This document shows, piece after piece, positions 9,490-17,342 of a stretch of 29,927 nucleotides of DNA; within the stretch, counting starts at the first letter, position 1, and each line of letters starts with the position of its first letter. This DNA comes from Zoogloea sp041911615 (GTDB taxonomy: Bacteria > Pseudomonadota > Gammaproteobacteria > Burkholderiales > Rhodocyclaceae), in the NCBI RefSeq assembly GCF_041911615.1, contig NZ_JAYROR010000039.1, positions 1-29,927 of the forward strand, read 5' to 3'. A program made the translations under genes and the position numbers. The notes under the pieces were generated by a model. The model was not told the origin of the DNA, searched no databases, and worked only from the letters and a program-made list of their open reading frames with translations.

Positions 9490-11700
9490 TCAGGCCTTCA
9501 ACTGCTCGGCTCGGAAAGGCAGGCGGGTCACCCACTGACCGGTGGCCGCGGCGATCGCGTTTGCCACGGCCGGCGCCACCGGCGGCACGCCCGGCTCGCC
9601 GATGCCCGTGGGGTTTTCAGCGGACGGCACGATGTAGACCTCGACCTTGGGCATCTCGTTGATACGGATCGGTGCGTACTCGCCGAAGTTGCCCTGCTCC
9701 ACCACCCCGTCCTTCAGGGTGATCTCACCGTGCAACGCCGCCGACAGCGCAAAGCCCACCGAGCCCTCGACCTGGGCGCGCACGTTGTCCGGGTTGATCG
9801 CCATGCCGCAATCCACCGCCGAGACGATGCGATCCACCTTCACGCTGCCGTCAGCGGCCACCGTCACCTCGGCGACCTGGGCGACGTACGAGCGGAACGA
9901 CTCATGCACCGCCACCCCGCGGCCGCGCCGCTCGCCCGGCTTGCCGGCCGCCAGCGGCGTGCCCCAGCCGGCCTTCTCGGCGGCCAGGCGCAGCACCGCG
10001 CTGTGACGCGGGTGCTTGTCGAGCAGCTTGAGGCGCAGGGCCACCGGATCCTGCCTGGATTCGGCGGCGAGGCGGTCGAGGAAGGTCTCGGTGGAATAGG
10101 CGGTGTGGGTCGAGCCCACCGACCGCCACCACAGCACCGGCACGCCGATGTCGGTAGGCGTGTGCAGCTCCACCTGCAGGTTGGGCAGCGCGTAGGGCAG
10201 GTTCGCCGCGCCTTCGACCGACACCGCGTCGATGCCGTCCTTGACCATCACCGACTCGAAGGCAGAGCCGGTGATGATCGACTGCCCCACCAGACGGTGA
10301 CGCCAGGCGCGGATCGCACCGTCGGCATCGAGGGCCGCTTCGAGGCGATGATGGAACAGCGGGCGGTAATAGCCCGCCTTCATGTCGTCCTCGCGCATCC
10401 ACACCAGCTTGACCGGCGCGCGGGTGCCGCTGGCCTTGACGATGGACGCCGCCTCCTTGAGGTAGTCGGACTGGGTGCAGGCGCGCCGGCCAAAGCTGCC
10501 GCCGGCGTACAGCATGTGGATCGTGACCTTCTCGGGGGGCAGGCCGAACATCGCCGCCAGGGTGGCCTGGTCGACGGTCTGGAACTGCTCGCCGTTCCAC
10601 ACCTCGAGCCCGTCGGCGGTGCGCTGCACCACGCAGTTCATCGGCTCCATCGCGGCGTGGGCGAGATAGGGGAAATCGTAACTGGCGCTCACCACGCGAG
10701 CCGCGCCGGCAAAGGCCGCGTCCACATTGCCCTCCTTGCGGGCCACGAGGCCCGGCTGCTGGGCCAGGGCGCGGTAGCGCTCGAAAATCTCGGCGCTGCC
10801 GAGCTTGAAGGCGGCGCTGTCGGCCCATTCGACCACCAGCGCATCGCGGCCCTTCTTGGCGCTCCAGGTATCCCGCGCCAGCACCGCGACGCCACCGGGA
10901 ATGGTAACCACATCCACCACGCCCTTCACCGCTCGGGCCTTGCTGGCATCGACCGACTTTGCCTGACCCCCGAAGCGCGGCGGATGGGCAACCACCGCCA
11001 CCAACATGCCCGGCAGATGCACGTCCTGGGTGAATTGCGCGGTACCGTTGGTCTTGGCGACGCTGTCCTTGCGCGGAGCGTGCTTGCCGATCAGACGAAA
11101 ATCCTTCGGATCCTTCAATTTGACGCTGGCCGGCACGGTTTCGAGGGCGGCGGCTTCGGCCAGCTCGCCGAAACTTGCCTTGCGCCCGCTGGCGGCGTGG
11201 CTGACGATACCGCCAGCCACGGCGACCTCGCCTTCCGGCACCTGCCAGCGTTTCGCCGCGGCAGACACCAGCATGGCGCGCGCGGTGGCGCCGGTCTGAC
11301 GCATCTGGCCCCAGGAGTTGGCCATCGCGGTACTGCCGCCGGTGCCCTGGGCCGCGCCGAAGAACAGGTTGTTGTAGCGTTTGGCATCGGCCGGCGCCCC
11401 TTCGACCTTGACCTGGGCCCAGTCGGCGTCGAGTTCCTCGGCGACGATGGTAGCGAGGCCGGTGTAGGTGCCCTGCCCCATTTCCAGGTGCTTCGAGATC
11501 ACCGTCACGGTGTTGTCGGCGCCGATGCGCAGGAAAGGCGTCGGCTCGAAGGACGGGGCCGACGCCGCCGGCGAAGCGCTCGCAGGCTTCGCGGCGGTGG
11601 CCAGCGGCGGCAGCGCCAGGCCGAGCGTGAGCCCCGTGGCCCCCTGCAGGAAGCCACGGCGGGAGAGGTTCTGAACGGGATTGTGAACAGCGTGCTTCAT
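9490..11700 (-). CDS. Molybdopterin-binding large subunit of a xanthine oxidase-family dehydrogenase (IorB-like)
   Basis: A 736-residue protein starting with a Tat signal (SRRGFLQG at residues 13-20, then a hydrophobic stretch), so it should be exported folded with its cofactor. The body matches the isoquinoline 1-oxidoreductase beta/aldehyde dehydrogenase group: LEMGQGTYTGLATIVAEEL, AGGSFGRRA for cofactor binding, and near the C terminus GIGEPGVPPVAPAVANA with the catalytic Glu of the family. AAGGAGA lies 7 nt before the ATG and overlaps the stop of the small subunit gene, so the two are co-translated. The substrate cannot be read from sequence; aldehydes or N-heterocycles are the usual ones. 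No cytochrome c subunit, the usual electron acceptor of IorB-type enzymes, is encoded in the cluster. Confidence 0.92.
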   Translation of the reverse strand: MKHAVHNPVQNLSRRGFLQGATGLTLGLALPPLATAAKPASASPAASAPSFEPTPFLRIGADNTVTVISKHLEMGQGTYTGLATIVAEELDADWAQVKVEGAPADAKRYNNLFFGAAQGTGGSTAMANSWGQMRQTGATARAMLVSAAAKRWQVPEGEVAVAGGIVSHAASGRKASFGELAEAAALETVPASVKLKDPKDFRLIGKHAPRKDSVAKTNGTAQFTQDVHLPGMLVAVVAHPPRFGGQAKSVDASKARAVKGVVDVVTIPGGVAVLARDTWSAKKGRDALVVEWADSAAFKLGSAEIFERYRALAQQPGLVARKEGNVDAAFAGAARVVSASYDFPYLAHAAMEPMNCVVQRTADGLEVWNGEQFQTVDQATLAAMFGLPPEKVTIHMLYAGGSFGRRACTQSDYLKEAASIVKASGTRAPVKLVWMREDDMKAGYYRPLFHHRLEAALDADGAIRAWRHRLVGQSIITGSAFESVMVKDGIDAVSVEGAANLPYALPNLQVELHTPTDIGVPVLWWRSVGSTHTAYSTETFLDRLAAESRQDPVALRLKLLDKHPRHSAVLRLAAEKAGWGTPLAAGKPGERRGRGVAVHESFRSYVAQVAEVTVAADGSVKVDRIVSAVDCGMAINPDNVRAQVEGSVGFALSAALHGEITLKDGVVEQGNFGEYAPIRINEMPKVEVYIVPSAENPTGIGEPGVPPVAPAVANAIAAATGQWVTRLPFRAEQLKA

Positions 11701-11712
11701 CGCGATGTCTCC

Positions 11713-12171
11713 TTAAGCCAGGGCCTTGGCGGCTTCGTGGATGGCGGCGCGAATGCGCACGTAGGTGCCGCAGCGGCACAGGTTGCCTGCCATCGCAGCG
11801 TCGATGTCGGCATCGCTGGGATTCTTGTTGGCGGAGAGCAGACTCACCGCGCTCATGATCTGACCCGACTGGCAGTAGCCGCACTGGACTACGTCGAGCT
11901 TGCGCCACGCGTCCTGCACCGCCTTGCCGACGCGTGAGCCGTCCACGGCCTCGATGGTGGCGATCTTATGGCCCTTCACGGCCGACACCGGCGTGATGCA
12001 GGCACGGGTCGGCTGGCCGTCCACCAGCACCGTACAGGCGCCGCACAGGCCCGCGCCACAACCAAACTTGGTTCCGGTAAGAAGCAGCGAATCGCGCAAG
12101 GTCCACAGCAGCGGGGTGTCGGGGTCGACATCGGCCTTGTGGGGCTTGCCGTTCACGGTGAGCTGGATCAT
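11713..12171 (-). CDS. (2Fe-2S) small subunit of a molybdenum hydroxylase (IorA-like)
   Basis: I prefer the ATG at 12171 (MIQLTVNG), which has GGAG at proper spacing; the ATG at 12177 (MTMIQ) sits almost on the GGAG. The 152-residue protein has both cluster-binding sets: a plant-type ferredoxin set (FGCGAGLCGACTV with a fourth Cys at TRAC) and the C-terminal set (QCGYCQSGQ and NLCRCGTY). It passes electrons from the molybdenum site of the partner subunit encoded 12 nt downstream. It lacks its own signal peptide, as usual for this group, and would be exported with the Tat-signal-bearing large subunit. Confidence 0.94.
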   Translation of the reverse strand: MIQLTVNGKPHKADVDPDTPLLWTLRDSLLLTGTKFGCGAGLCGACTVLVDGQPTRACITPVSAVKGHKIATIEAVDGSRVGKAVQDAWRKLDVVQCGYCQSGQIMSAVSLLSANKNPSDADIDAAMAGNLCRCGTYVRIRAAIHEAAKALA

Positions 12172-12274
12172 GGTCATTCTCCGTTGGATGTTGCAGGCAT
12201 CGTGGCGCCGCCGGGACTTTTTCGCCCGACTTTCATCGTCGCAATTTAGCCTACGGGAAGCCGGATGGCATTGC

Positions 12275-12303
12275 AGAATCGTGTCAGATTCTTGCCCGAT
12301 TCT
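12275..12303. promoter_or_regulatory. Operator-like repeats between the AraC regulator and the hydroxylase operon
   Basis: AGAATC-N6-GATTCT (12275-12292) is a perfect inverted repeat, and GATTCT recurs at 12298-12303, 11 bp after the previous copy. Direct repeats one helical turn apart are typical of AraC-family binding sites. The location, between the divergent iorA-like gene and the AraC gene, makes the neighbouring regulator the likely binder. Confidence 0.5.
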
Positions 12304-12379
12304 CCAAAAAACATCCCCAAGCCCAACCTGAGCACTTCGTCAGGCGTTAAGCTCCCGGCTCCTGGCAGGAGAACAAACC

Positions 12380-13300
12380 ATGACCGATTCAGGCACCTCG
12401 GCCTCCGATCCGTCCGCCTCGCTCGACGCCGCGCGGCGCGCGCTGGCCGAGCTCATTGAACGATATTGCAGCGCCGAAGGCCCGACGACGACGGCCGTAC
12501 CAGGCCTCAGCTTCTTCCGCGCCTCGAGCACCAGCACGCCGATCTGCGCGGTCTATAAATCGGTGCTGGCCGTCGCCGTCCAGGGCAGCAAGCGCCTGTC
12601 GCTGGCCGACGAGAGCTTTCAGTACGACAGTCGGCATTACCTCATCACCTCGGTGGACCTGCCGGTCATGGGGCAGATCGTCGAAGCCTCGCCCGCCGCG
12701 CCCTATCTGTGCGCGGTGTTCGACATGGACGCCCGCAAGATCGCCGAACTGGCCGGCGAGATGCGCCTCGCCCCGCCCTCGCCTGGCAACGGTCAGCTCG
12801 GTCTGGGCATCAGCGACCTGACCCTGCCGGTGATGGCGGCCTTGTTGCGGCTCGCCCGCTTGCTCGATACACCGGACGACATCCCGGTGCTGGCCCCCCT
12901 CCACGAACGCGAACTGCTGTATCGCCTGCTCACCGGCGCGCAAGGACTGCGCCTGCGCTGCATCGCCGCCGCCGACAGCCAGGGCCACCGCACCGCCCGG
13001 GCCATCGAGTGGATCAAGGACAACTTCGATCAACCGCTCTCCATCGATGCCCTGGCCGACGCCGCCAACATGAGCAAGTCGTCACTGCACCACCATTTCA
13101 AGGCGCTCACGGCCATGAGCCCGCTCCAATACCAGAAGCAGATCCGCCTGCAGGAGGCGCGCAAGCTGATGCTGACCGAAGCCATCGACGCCGCAACCGT
13201 CGCCCGCCGCGTCGGCTACGAAAGCCCCTCGCAATTCAGTCGCGAATACCGCCGCCTGTTCGGCGCCCCGCCACTACGTGACATCGCCCGCCTGCGCTGA
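12380..13300 (+). CDS. AraC-family transcriptional regulator with AraC_N domain (YqhC-like)
   Basis: AGGAGA lies 8 nt before the ATG. The 306-residue protein has an AraC_N sensing domain (about residues 25-180, including the CAVYKSVLAVAVQGSKRL and YLITSVDLPVMGQI blocks) and a C-terminal double helix-turn-helix (about 205-305; IEWIKDNFDQPLSIDALADAA, then RRVGYESPSQFSREYRRLFG). AraC_N regulators such as YqhC often respond to aldehydes and control nearby oxidoreductases. Being divergent from the hydroxylase operon with repeats between them, it probably activates that operon in response to its substrate. It ends at a strong bidirectional terminator. Confidence 0.9.
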   Translation: MTDSGTSASDPSASLDAARRALAELIERYCSAEGPTTTAVPGLSFFRASSTSTPICAVYKSVLAVAVQGSKRLSLADESFQYDSRHYLITSVDLPVMGQIVEASPAAPYLCAVFDMDARKIAELAGEMRLAPPSPGNGQLGLGISDLTLPVMAALLRLARLLDTPDDIPVLAPLHERELLYRLLTGAQGLRLRCIAAADSQGHRTARAIEWIKDNFDQPLSIDALADAANMSKSSLHHHFKALTAMSPLQYQKQIRLQEARKLMLTEAIDAATVARRVGYESPSQFSREYRRLFGAPPLRDIARLR

Positions 13301-13329
13301 GGGCGCCCGACGACGAAAAGCGGCGCCAT

Positions 13330-13370
13330 AAAAAAAAGGAGCAAAGCCTTAAAGGCTTTGCTCCTTTTTT
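13330..13370. terminator. Bidirectional Rho-independent terminator
   Basis: A 17-bp perfect stem (AAAAAAGGAGCAAAGCC / GGCTTTGCTCCTTTTTT) with a 5-nt loop and A/T runs on both sides. It ends the AraC gene (+) and the tRNA-Pro copy 2 or ispB-tRNA transcript (-). Confidence 0.95.
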
Positions 13371-13402
13371 GACGCGTCCAAAGAGGACGACATCGGAATG
13401 AG

Positions 13403-13479
13403 TGGTCGGGGAAAGAGGATTCGAACCTCCGGCCCCTGCGTCCCGAACGCAGTGCTCTACCAGGCTGAGCTATTCCCCG
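13403..13479 (-). tRNA. tRNA-Pro (anticodon CGG), copy 2
   Basis: Same 77 nt as copy 1, including encoded CCA (13403-13405) and anticodon loop TTCGGGA. It lies 90 nt downstream of the ispB stop on the same strand and may be cotranscribed with it, since no clear promoter is visible in the gap. A tRNA-Pro next to ispB is a common betaproteobacterial arrangement as far as I recall, so this is probably the ancestral copy. Confidence 0.97.
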
Positions 13480-13483
13480 ACGA
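13403..13483 (-). repeat. 81-nt perfect direct repeat (with 4275-4355)
   Basis: The identity between the two tRNA-Pro regions runs from the encoded CCA through four bases beyond the tRNA 5' end, then stops abruptly on both sides. The two copies are in the same orientation and 9.1 kb apart. Confidence 0.95.
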
Positions 13484-13569
13484 TTTTACTGCCACGACAG
13501 TCTGGCCCTGCCGCTAAAACAAAACAGCCACACTCAACATCGAATTCGACTTATCTACAGCTGCCGAAC

Positions 13570-14538
13570 TCAATATTTCCGTGCGACTGCGAACTTCGAT
13601 AATTCTATCAAGGAGTCCTTGAAAACGGAAGGGGGCAACGCATCGAGTGCGTCGAGCGCGAGTTGAGCCTCGGCTTCGGCCACCTTGCGGGTCGCTTCGA
13701 TGGCACCGCTCGCACGGATCGCCTCAAGCACCTTGGCGAAATCGTCGCGACCACCGTTTTCGATAGCGGTGCGCACGCACGCGGCCTGCTCCGGGGAACC
13801 ATGCTTCATGACGTGGATCAAGGGCAGCGTGGGCTTGCCTTCGGCGAGATCGTCGCCGACGTTCTTGCCTGTGTCCGCCTCGTCGCCCGAATAATCGAGC
13901 ACGTCGTCAATGAGCTGGAAAGCGGTGCCGATGTGCATGCCGAAGGCCGCCAGACGGTCTTCCTTTTCGGCGTCGAGCCCGCCGAGGATGCCGCCCAGGC
14001 GCGCAGCAGCCTCGAAGAGCTTGGCGGTCTTGTAGCGGATCACGCGCAGGTAGTCGTCCACCTCCACGTCGGCGTTGTGACAGTTGAGCAACTGAAGCAC
14101 TTCGCCTTCGGCGATCACGTTGGTGGCATCGGCCAGCACCTGCATGACGCGCATGTTCTGCACGCCGACCATCATCTGGAAAGCGCGGGAATAAAGAAAA
14201 TCGCCCACCAGCACCGACGCGGCGTTACCGAACATGGCGTTGGCGGTCTTGTTGCCGCGACGCAGGTCGGATTCGTCCACCACGTCGTCGTGCAGCAGCG
14301 TGGCGGTGTGGATGAACTCCACCACCGCAGCGAGTTCACGGTGATTGTCGCCCTGATAGCCGGCGGCACCCGCAGTGAACAACACCATGGCGGGACGCAG
14401 GCGCTTGCCGCCACTACCGATGATGTATTCGGCAACCTGGCGGATGAGGACAACGTCGGAATAGAGACGATCCCGGATGACGGCATCGAGCGCCTTCATG
14501 TCTTCGGCGATCGGCGCGTAGAGCTGCGAGAGAGACAA
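13570..14538 (-). CDS. ispB: All-trans polyprenyl (octaprenyl) diphosphate synthase
   Basis: A 322-residue E-type prenyl synthase that extends farnesyl diphosphate with isopentenyl diphosphate to make the ubiquinone side chain. Visible motifs: GSGGKRLRP, first Asp-rich motif LLHDDVVDE (D84, D85, D88), a KTAKLFEAA block and second Asp-rich motif QLIDDVLDYSGD (D211, D212, D215). Length is normal for IspB. The start is an unusual TTG at 14538 (LSLSQLYAPIAEDM) chosen because the family usually begins at this point; no strong Shine-Dalgarno sequence precedes it, and the next in-frame ATG (MKALDAV) would remove conserved residues. The chain length of the product is inferred from family resemblance. 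Confidence 0.95.
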   Translation of the reverse strand: MSLSQLYAPIAEDMKALDAVIRDRLYSDVVLIRQVAEYIIGSGGKRLRPAMVLFTAGAAGYQGDNHRELAAVVEFIHTATLLHDDVVDESDLRRGNKTANAMFGNAASVLVGDFLYSRAFQMMVGVQNMRVMQVLADATNVIAEGEVLQLLNCHNADVEVDDYLRVIRYKTAKLFEAAARLGGILGGLDAEKEDRLAAFGMHIGTAFQLIDDVLDYSGDEADTGKNVGDDLAEGKPTLPLIHVMKHGSPEQAACVRTAIENGGRDDFAKVLEAIRASGAIEATRKVAEAEAQLALDALDALPPSVFKDSLIELSKFAVARKY

Positions 14539-14616
14539 GACGCACTGCCCGGAATAGGAAAAACGCGATGTTAGGGGGCCGTCGCCCTCACGTCAAGCCG
14601 GCCGGATCAAGGACGA

Positions 14617-15372
14617 TCAGCCAAAATTTGGCGTAGGCGATGCGCTCAGCAACAGATCGGGGCGATCCGAAAACACCCCGTCGACGCCGAGCAAAAACAG
14701 GCGCCGCGCCTCATCCGGGACATTCACGGTATAGACCAGGCAGCGCAAGCCGGCCGCGTGGACCGCTGCCACGGCGACAGCGTCGAGATCGTCCCGGGAC
14801 AGGTTGAGCGCGGCGCACCCCATCCGGACGGCATGAGCGAGACTTGCCGCGTCGAACCGCCCGACCAGGAAGGCGCGCGGGACATCGGGGGACGCGCTGG
14901 ACGCCGCGTCGAGCGCGGCCGCCGAAAACGACGACAGCAGCACGGCCGGGCGCCGGGAGGTCGGGAACGCGGCGAGATGACGGCCGACCACCCTCCCCGT
15001 CTCCTGCTCGACGCCTGCGGCGGGCTTGATCTCGAGATTGACCGCCAGCCCAAGCGCGGCGCAGCACTCGAGCGCCGTATCGAGCCGGGGAATCGTCTCG
15101 CCACCAAAGGCAGGGTGGAAGGGCCGCCCGACGTCGGTCGCCAGCAGCTCGGCCGCCGCCAGCGCGCCGACCCGACCGGGACGGCCGGCGGTGCGGTCGA
15201 GGGTTTCGTCGTGGATCAGCAGCGGCTCGCCGTCGGCCGACAGCATGACGTCGAACTCGACGGCGCGGCATCCCAGCAGCGCGGCGATGCGCAACCCGGC
15301 GAGGGTGTTTTCCGGGGCCAGAGCACCACCGCAACGGTGAGCGATGATCCGTGGCCAGCCCCAGCCGGACAT
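14617..15372 (-). CDS. ugpQ: Glycerophosphodiester phosphodiesterase
   Basis: A 251-residue GDPD-family TIM-barrel enzyme without signal peptide, so cytoplasmic, as UgpQ is. It hydrolyses glycerophosphodiesters to glycerol-3-phosphate and an alcohol. Motifs: IIAHRCGGALAPENTL (catalytic His and metal-binding Glu), VEFDVMLSADGEPLLIHDETLDRT (metal ligands and second catalytic His), NLEIKP, and a C-terminal GVDGVFSDRPDL. It starts 12 nt after the ugpB stop, with AAGGGAACGGTAGG directly before the ATG, so it is in an operon with ugpB. Confidence 0.95.
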   Translation of the reverse strand: MSGWGWPRIIAHRCGGALAPENTLAGLRIAALLGCRAVEFDVMLSADGEPLLIHDETLDRTAGRPGRVGALAAAELLATDVGRPFHPAFGGETIPRLDTALECCAALGLAVNLEIKPAAGVEQETGRVVGRHLAAFPTSRRPAVLLSSFSAAALDAASSASPDVPRAFLVGRFDAASLAHAVRMGCAALNLSRDDLDAVAVAAVHAAGLRCLVYTVNVPDEARRLFLLGVDGVFSDRPDLLLSASPTPNFG

Positions 15373-15384
15373 CCTACCGTTCCC

Positions 15385-16686
15385 TTAGTCGACAGTGCGC
15401 GAGCGGGCCACCGCGGTGTCGAGCGCCAGCTTGGAGGGCTTGCGATCTTCCCAGACGGATTCCAGCTCTTCTTCGATGATGCGACGCACGACGGCGCGCT
15501 GCGGGTAGGCGCTGGCCTTGGACACGGCGGTGACCGGCTTGTGGGTCAGCTGCTGCACGCCGACGTGGATATTGGCGAGATCGGAGGCGAGCAGACGGCT
15601 CTCGGAGGCCAGCAGGCCCGAGCGATTGAGCGGCAGGTAACCGGCATTACGCTGCCATTCGACCTGGCTCTCGGCACTCAGCCAGAAATCCACGAAGCGG
15701 GCGACCGCCTTGTATTCGGCCGGCTTCTTGCCAGCCGCGACCCACATCGCCGGACCATCGGCGAGGGTGTTCTGCGGGGCGCCGTAGTAATCCTCGTGGT
15801 ACGGCAGCGTGGCGACACCGACCTTGAAGCCAGCCTGGCGCTGCAGCGTCGGCCAGGCGCCGGAGGCAGCGGTCAGCACCGCACATTCGCCCTTCGCGAA
15901 GTGATCGACGGCTTCGTCGTCGCGACCAAAGAGCTGCAGGTAGCGCGCCTTGTACCAGGACGAAAGCATCGCGACGTGCTTCACCTCGAGCATGCCATTG
16001 ATGGCGAGGGAGGTCTTCTTGCCCTCGGTGACGACCGGCTCGTTGTGCCAGGCGCTCATGTTCTCGACGAGCACCCAGGCCGGCTGGGCGGTGGTGTAAG
16101 GGCAGGACTGGCCGGCGGCAACCAACTTGCCGAGGGCGCCCTGGAGTTCCTGCCAGGTCTTGGGTGCGTTCTCGGGATCGAGGCCGGCTTCCTTGAAAGC
16201 GTCCTTGTTGTAGAACATGACCGGCGTGGACAGACCGACCGGCAGCGCGACCAGGCGCTTCTGGGCATCGAGCGGGGTCGGCGTCATCATGGCCGGGGCG
16301 CGCAGGGTTTCCATCTTCACGCCGGCGTCCTTCATGACCTGGAACAGCGGACGGTAGCGCTGCGGACCGCTGAGGAAACCCGCCAGATCGCGCTCACCGA
16401 GGATCATCATGTGCGGCAGCGTGCCGGTGTTCCAGGCGCGGTCGTGGATGACAATCTTCGGGCCGTTGTTGCCGGCGTTGTAGCGGTCGACCAGTTTCTG
16501 GAGCTGGGCGCCCTTGTCGGCGCCAAGGCTGTGCACCAGCTCGATCTCGGTCACCGGCGAGGTGTCGACCGCCACCGCCTTCGGCGCCTCGGCCTTGGCG
16601 GCCGGCTTCTTGGGCGCGGCGAAAGCGGACGTGACACACAGGCCGGCAATCGCGGCACACAGGACGGAACGGCTGAATTTCATCAT
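15385..16686 (-). CDS. ugpB: sn-Glycerol-3-phosphate ABC transporter substrate-binding protein
   Basis: The protein begins MMKFSRS at 16686 with a Sec signal peptide cut near SAFA-APKK; the open frame runs further upstream but that part is the shadow of other genes. 433 residues, as in other UgpB proteins. Features shared with E. coli UgpB include STPVMFYNKDAFKEAGLDPE, PKTWQEL, LVENMSAWH, VKHVAMLSSW, a CAVLTAASGAW block and the C-terminal VDEELESVW/ALDTAVARS-like end (here IIEEELESVWEDRK). It binds glycerol-3-phosphate or glycerophosphodiesters in the periplasm. The permease and ATPase genes (ugpA, ugpE, ugpC) are not next to it: ugpQ follows directly. Confidence 0.94.
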   Translation of the reverse strand: MMKFSRSVLCAAIAGLCVTSAFAAPKKPAAKAEAPKAVAVDTSPVTEIELVHSLGADKGAQLQKLVDRYNAGNNGPKIVIHDRAWNTGTLPHMMILGERDLAGFLSGPQRYRPLFQVMKDAGVKMETLRAPAMMTPTPLDAQKRLVALPVGLSTPVMFYNKDAFKEAGLDPENAPKTWQELQGALGKLVAAGQSCPYTTAQPAWVLVENMSAWHNEPVVTEGKKTSLAINGMLEVKHVAMLSSWYKARYLQLFGRDDEAVDHFAKGECAVLTAASGAWPTLQRQAGFKVGVATLPYHEDYYGAPQNTLADGPAMWVAAGKKPAEYKAVARFVDFWLSAESQVEWQRNAGYLPLNRSGLLASESRLLASDLANIHVGVQQLTHKPVTAVSKASAYPQRAVVRRIIEEELESVWEDRKPSKLALDTAVARSRTVD

Positions 16687-16728
16687 GGGATTCTTTTCCG
16701 AAAACAAATTGAAACAAGGCAAACGATA

Positions 16729-16734
16729 ATTATA
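16729..16734 (-). promoter_or_regulatory. Candidate -10 box for ugpB
   Basis: A perfect TATAAT on the minus strand, in a short AT-rich stretch 43 nt upstream of the ugpB start. No convincing -35 lies 17 nt further up, which would suit an activator-dependent promoter. A GCCGCC / GGCGGC hairpin lies just upstream. Confidence 0.45.
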
Positions 16735-16848
16735 AAAGGCCGCCGGAGCCTGGCGGCGCCAAGTTGCAAGCGAATGTTGAGAATGTTCAAGTCGGCATTG
16801 CGGGCGCCGTTGACCTTGCACCTTCCGACACCATCCAGCCCTGTCGCC

Positions 16849-17322
16849 ATGCCCCGCTCCGCCTTTCGCCTGACATTCGGACTCCTGCTCTGCGCCGTCC
16901 TGCTCGGCGGCTGCGAGCGCCTCGGCATCCCCGACCCGGCCAAGTCGGAGGCCCAAGCGGAAGCCGACGGCAAGGCCGTCGGCAGCGCCTGCCGTCACGC
17001 CGGCCGCGCCATCGAGGATTGCTTCACGCTGAATCCGGCCGCGCATCGCGCTGCGGTCTTCGCGGGCTGGAAGGAGATGAACGACTACATGGCCGAGAAC
17101 AAGATGGCGGAAGTCGCGCCGCAGCTTCCTCCGCCACCACCGCCGGGTGTCGCCAAAGCCGCCGGCAAGGCGAAAGCCGTCAAGGGCGAAGGAGAAGCAG
17201 ATTCCGCCAAGAAACCGGCCGACGACAAAACCGACAGCGCCGACGCCGGTAACGCCGGCGCCGAGGACGCCCCCGCTGCCGAGGCCGACGCGCCGCGCAA
17301 GCGTCGCCGCGCTACCGAATAA
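16849..17322 (+). CDS. Putative outer-membrane or periplasmic lipoprotein, 157 aa
   Basis: The ATG at 16849 gives a classical lipoprotein signal (MPRSAFRLTFG, hydrophobic core, lipobox LLGGC). Two in-frame upstream ATGs (near 16774-16783) would add about 25 residues before the signal and are less likely. After the acylated Cys there is a short folded region with two more Cys (SACRHAG and DCFTLNP) and GWKEMNDYM, then a Pro-rich PPPPPPPG linker and a Lys/Ala/Glu/Asp-rich, probably disordered tail ending in RKRRRATE. No family is recognised beyond the lipoprotein signal. It diverges from ugpB and converges, 20 nt apart, on the EAL gene. The Shine-Dalgarno sequence is weak. Confidence 0.75.
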   Translation: MPRSAFRLTFGLLLCAVLLGGCERLGIPDPAKSEAQAEADGKAVGSACRHAGRAIEDCFTLNPAAHRAAVFAGWKEMNDYMAENKMAEVAPQLPPPPPPGVAKAAGKAKAVKGEGEADSAKKPADDKTDSADAGNAGAEDAPAAEADAPRKRRRATE

Positions 17323-17342
17323 ATCATTCGACACGGGCAACG

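Noticed and set aside
8389..11937. 1182-codon plus-strand open frame over the Mo-hydroxylase genes
   Set aside because: Antisense shadow; the minus-strand frames carry XdhC, Mo-subunit and Fe-S motifs.
14758..16848. Upstream extension of the lipoprotein frame
   Set aside because: This part is antisense to ugpQ and ugpB; the lipoprotein signal sequence begins at 16849.
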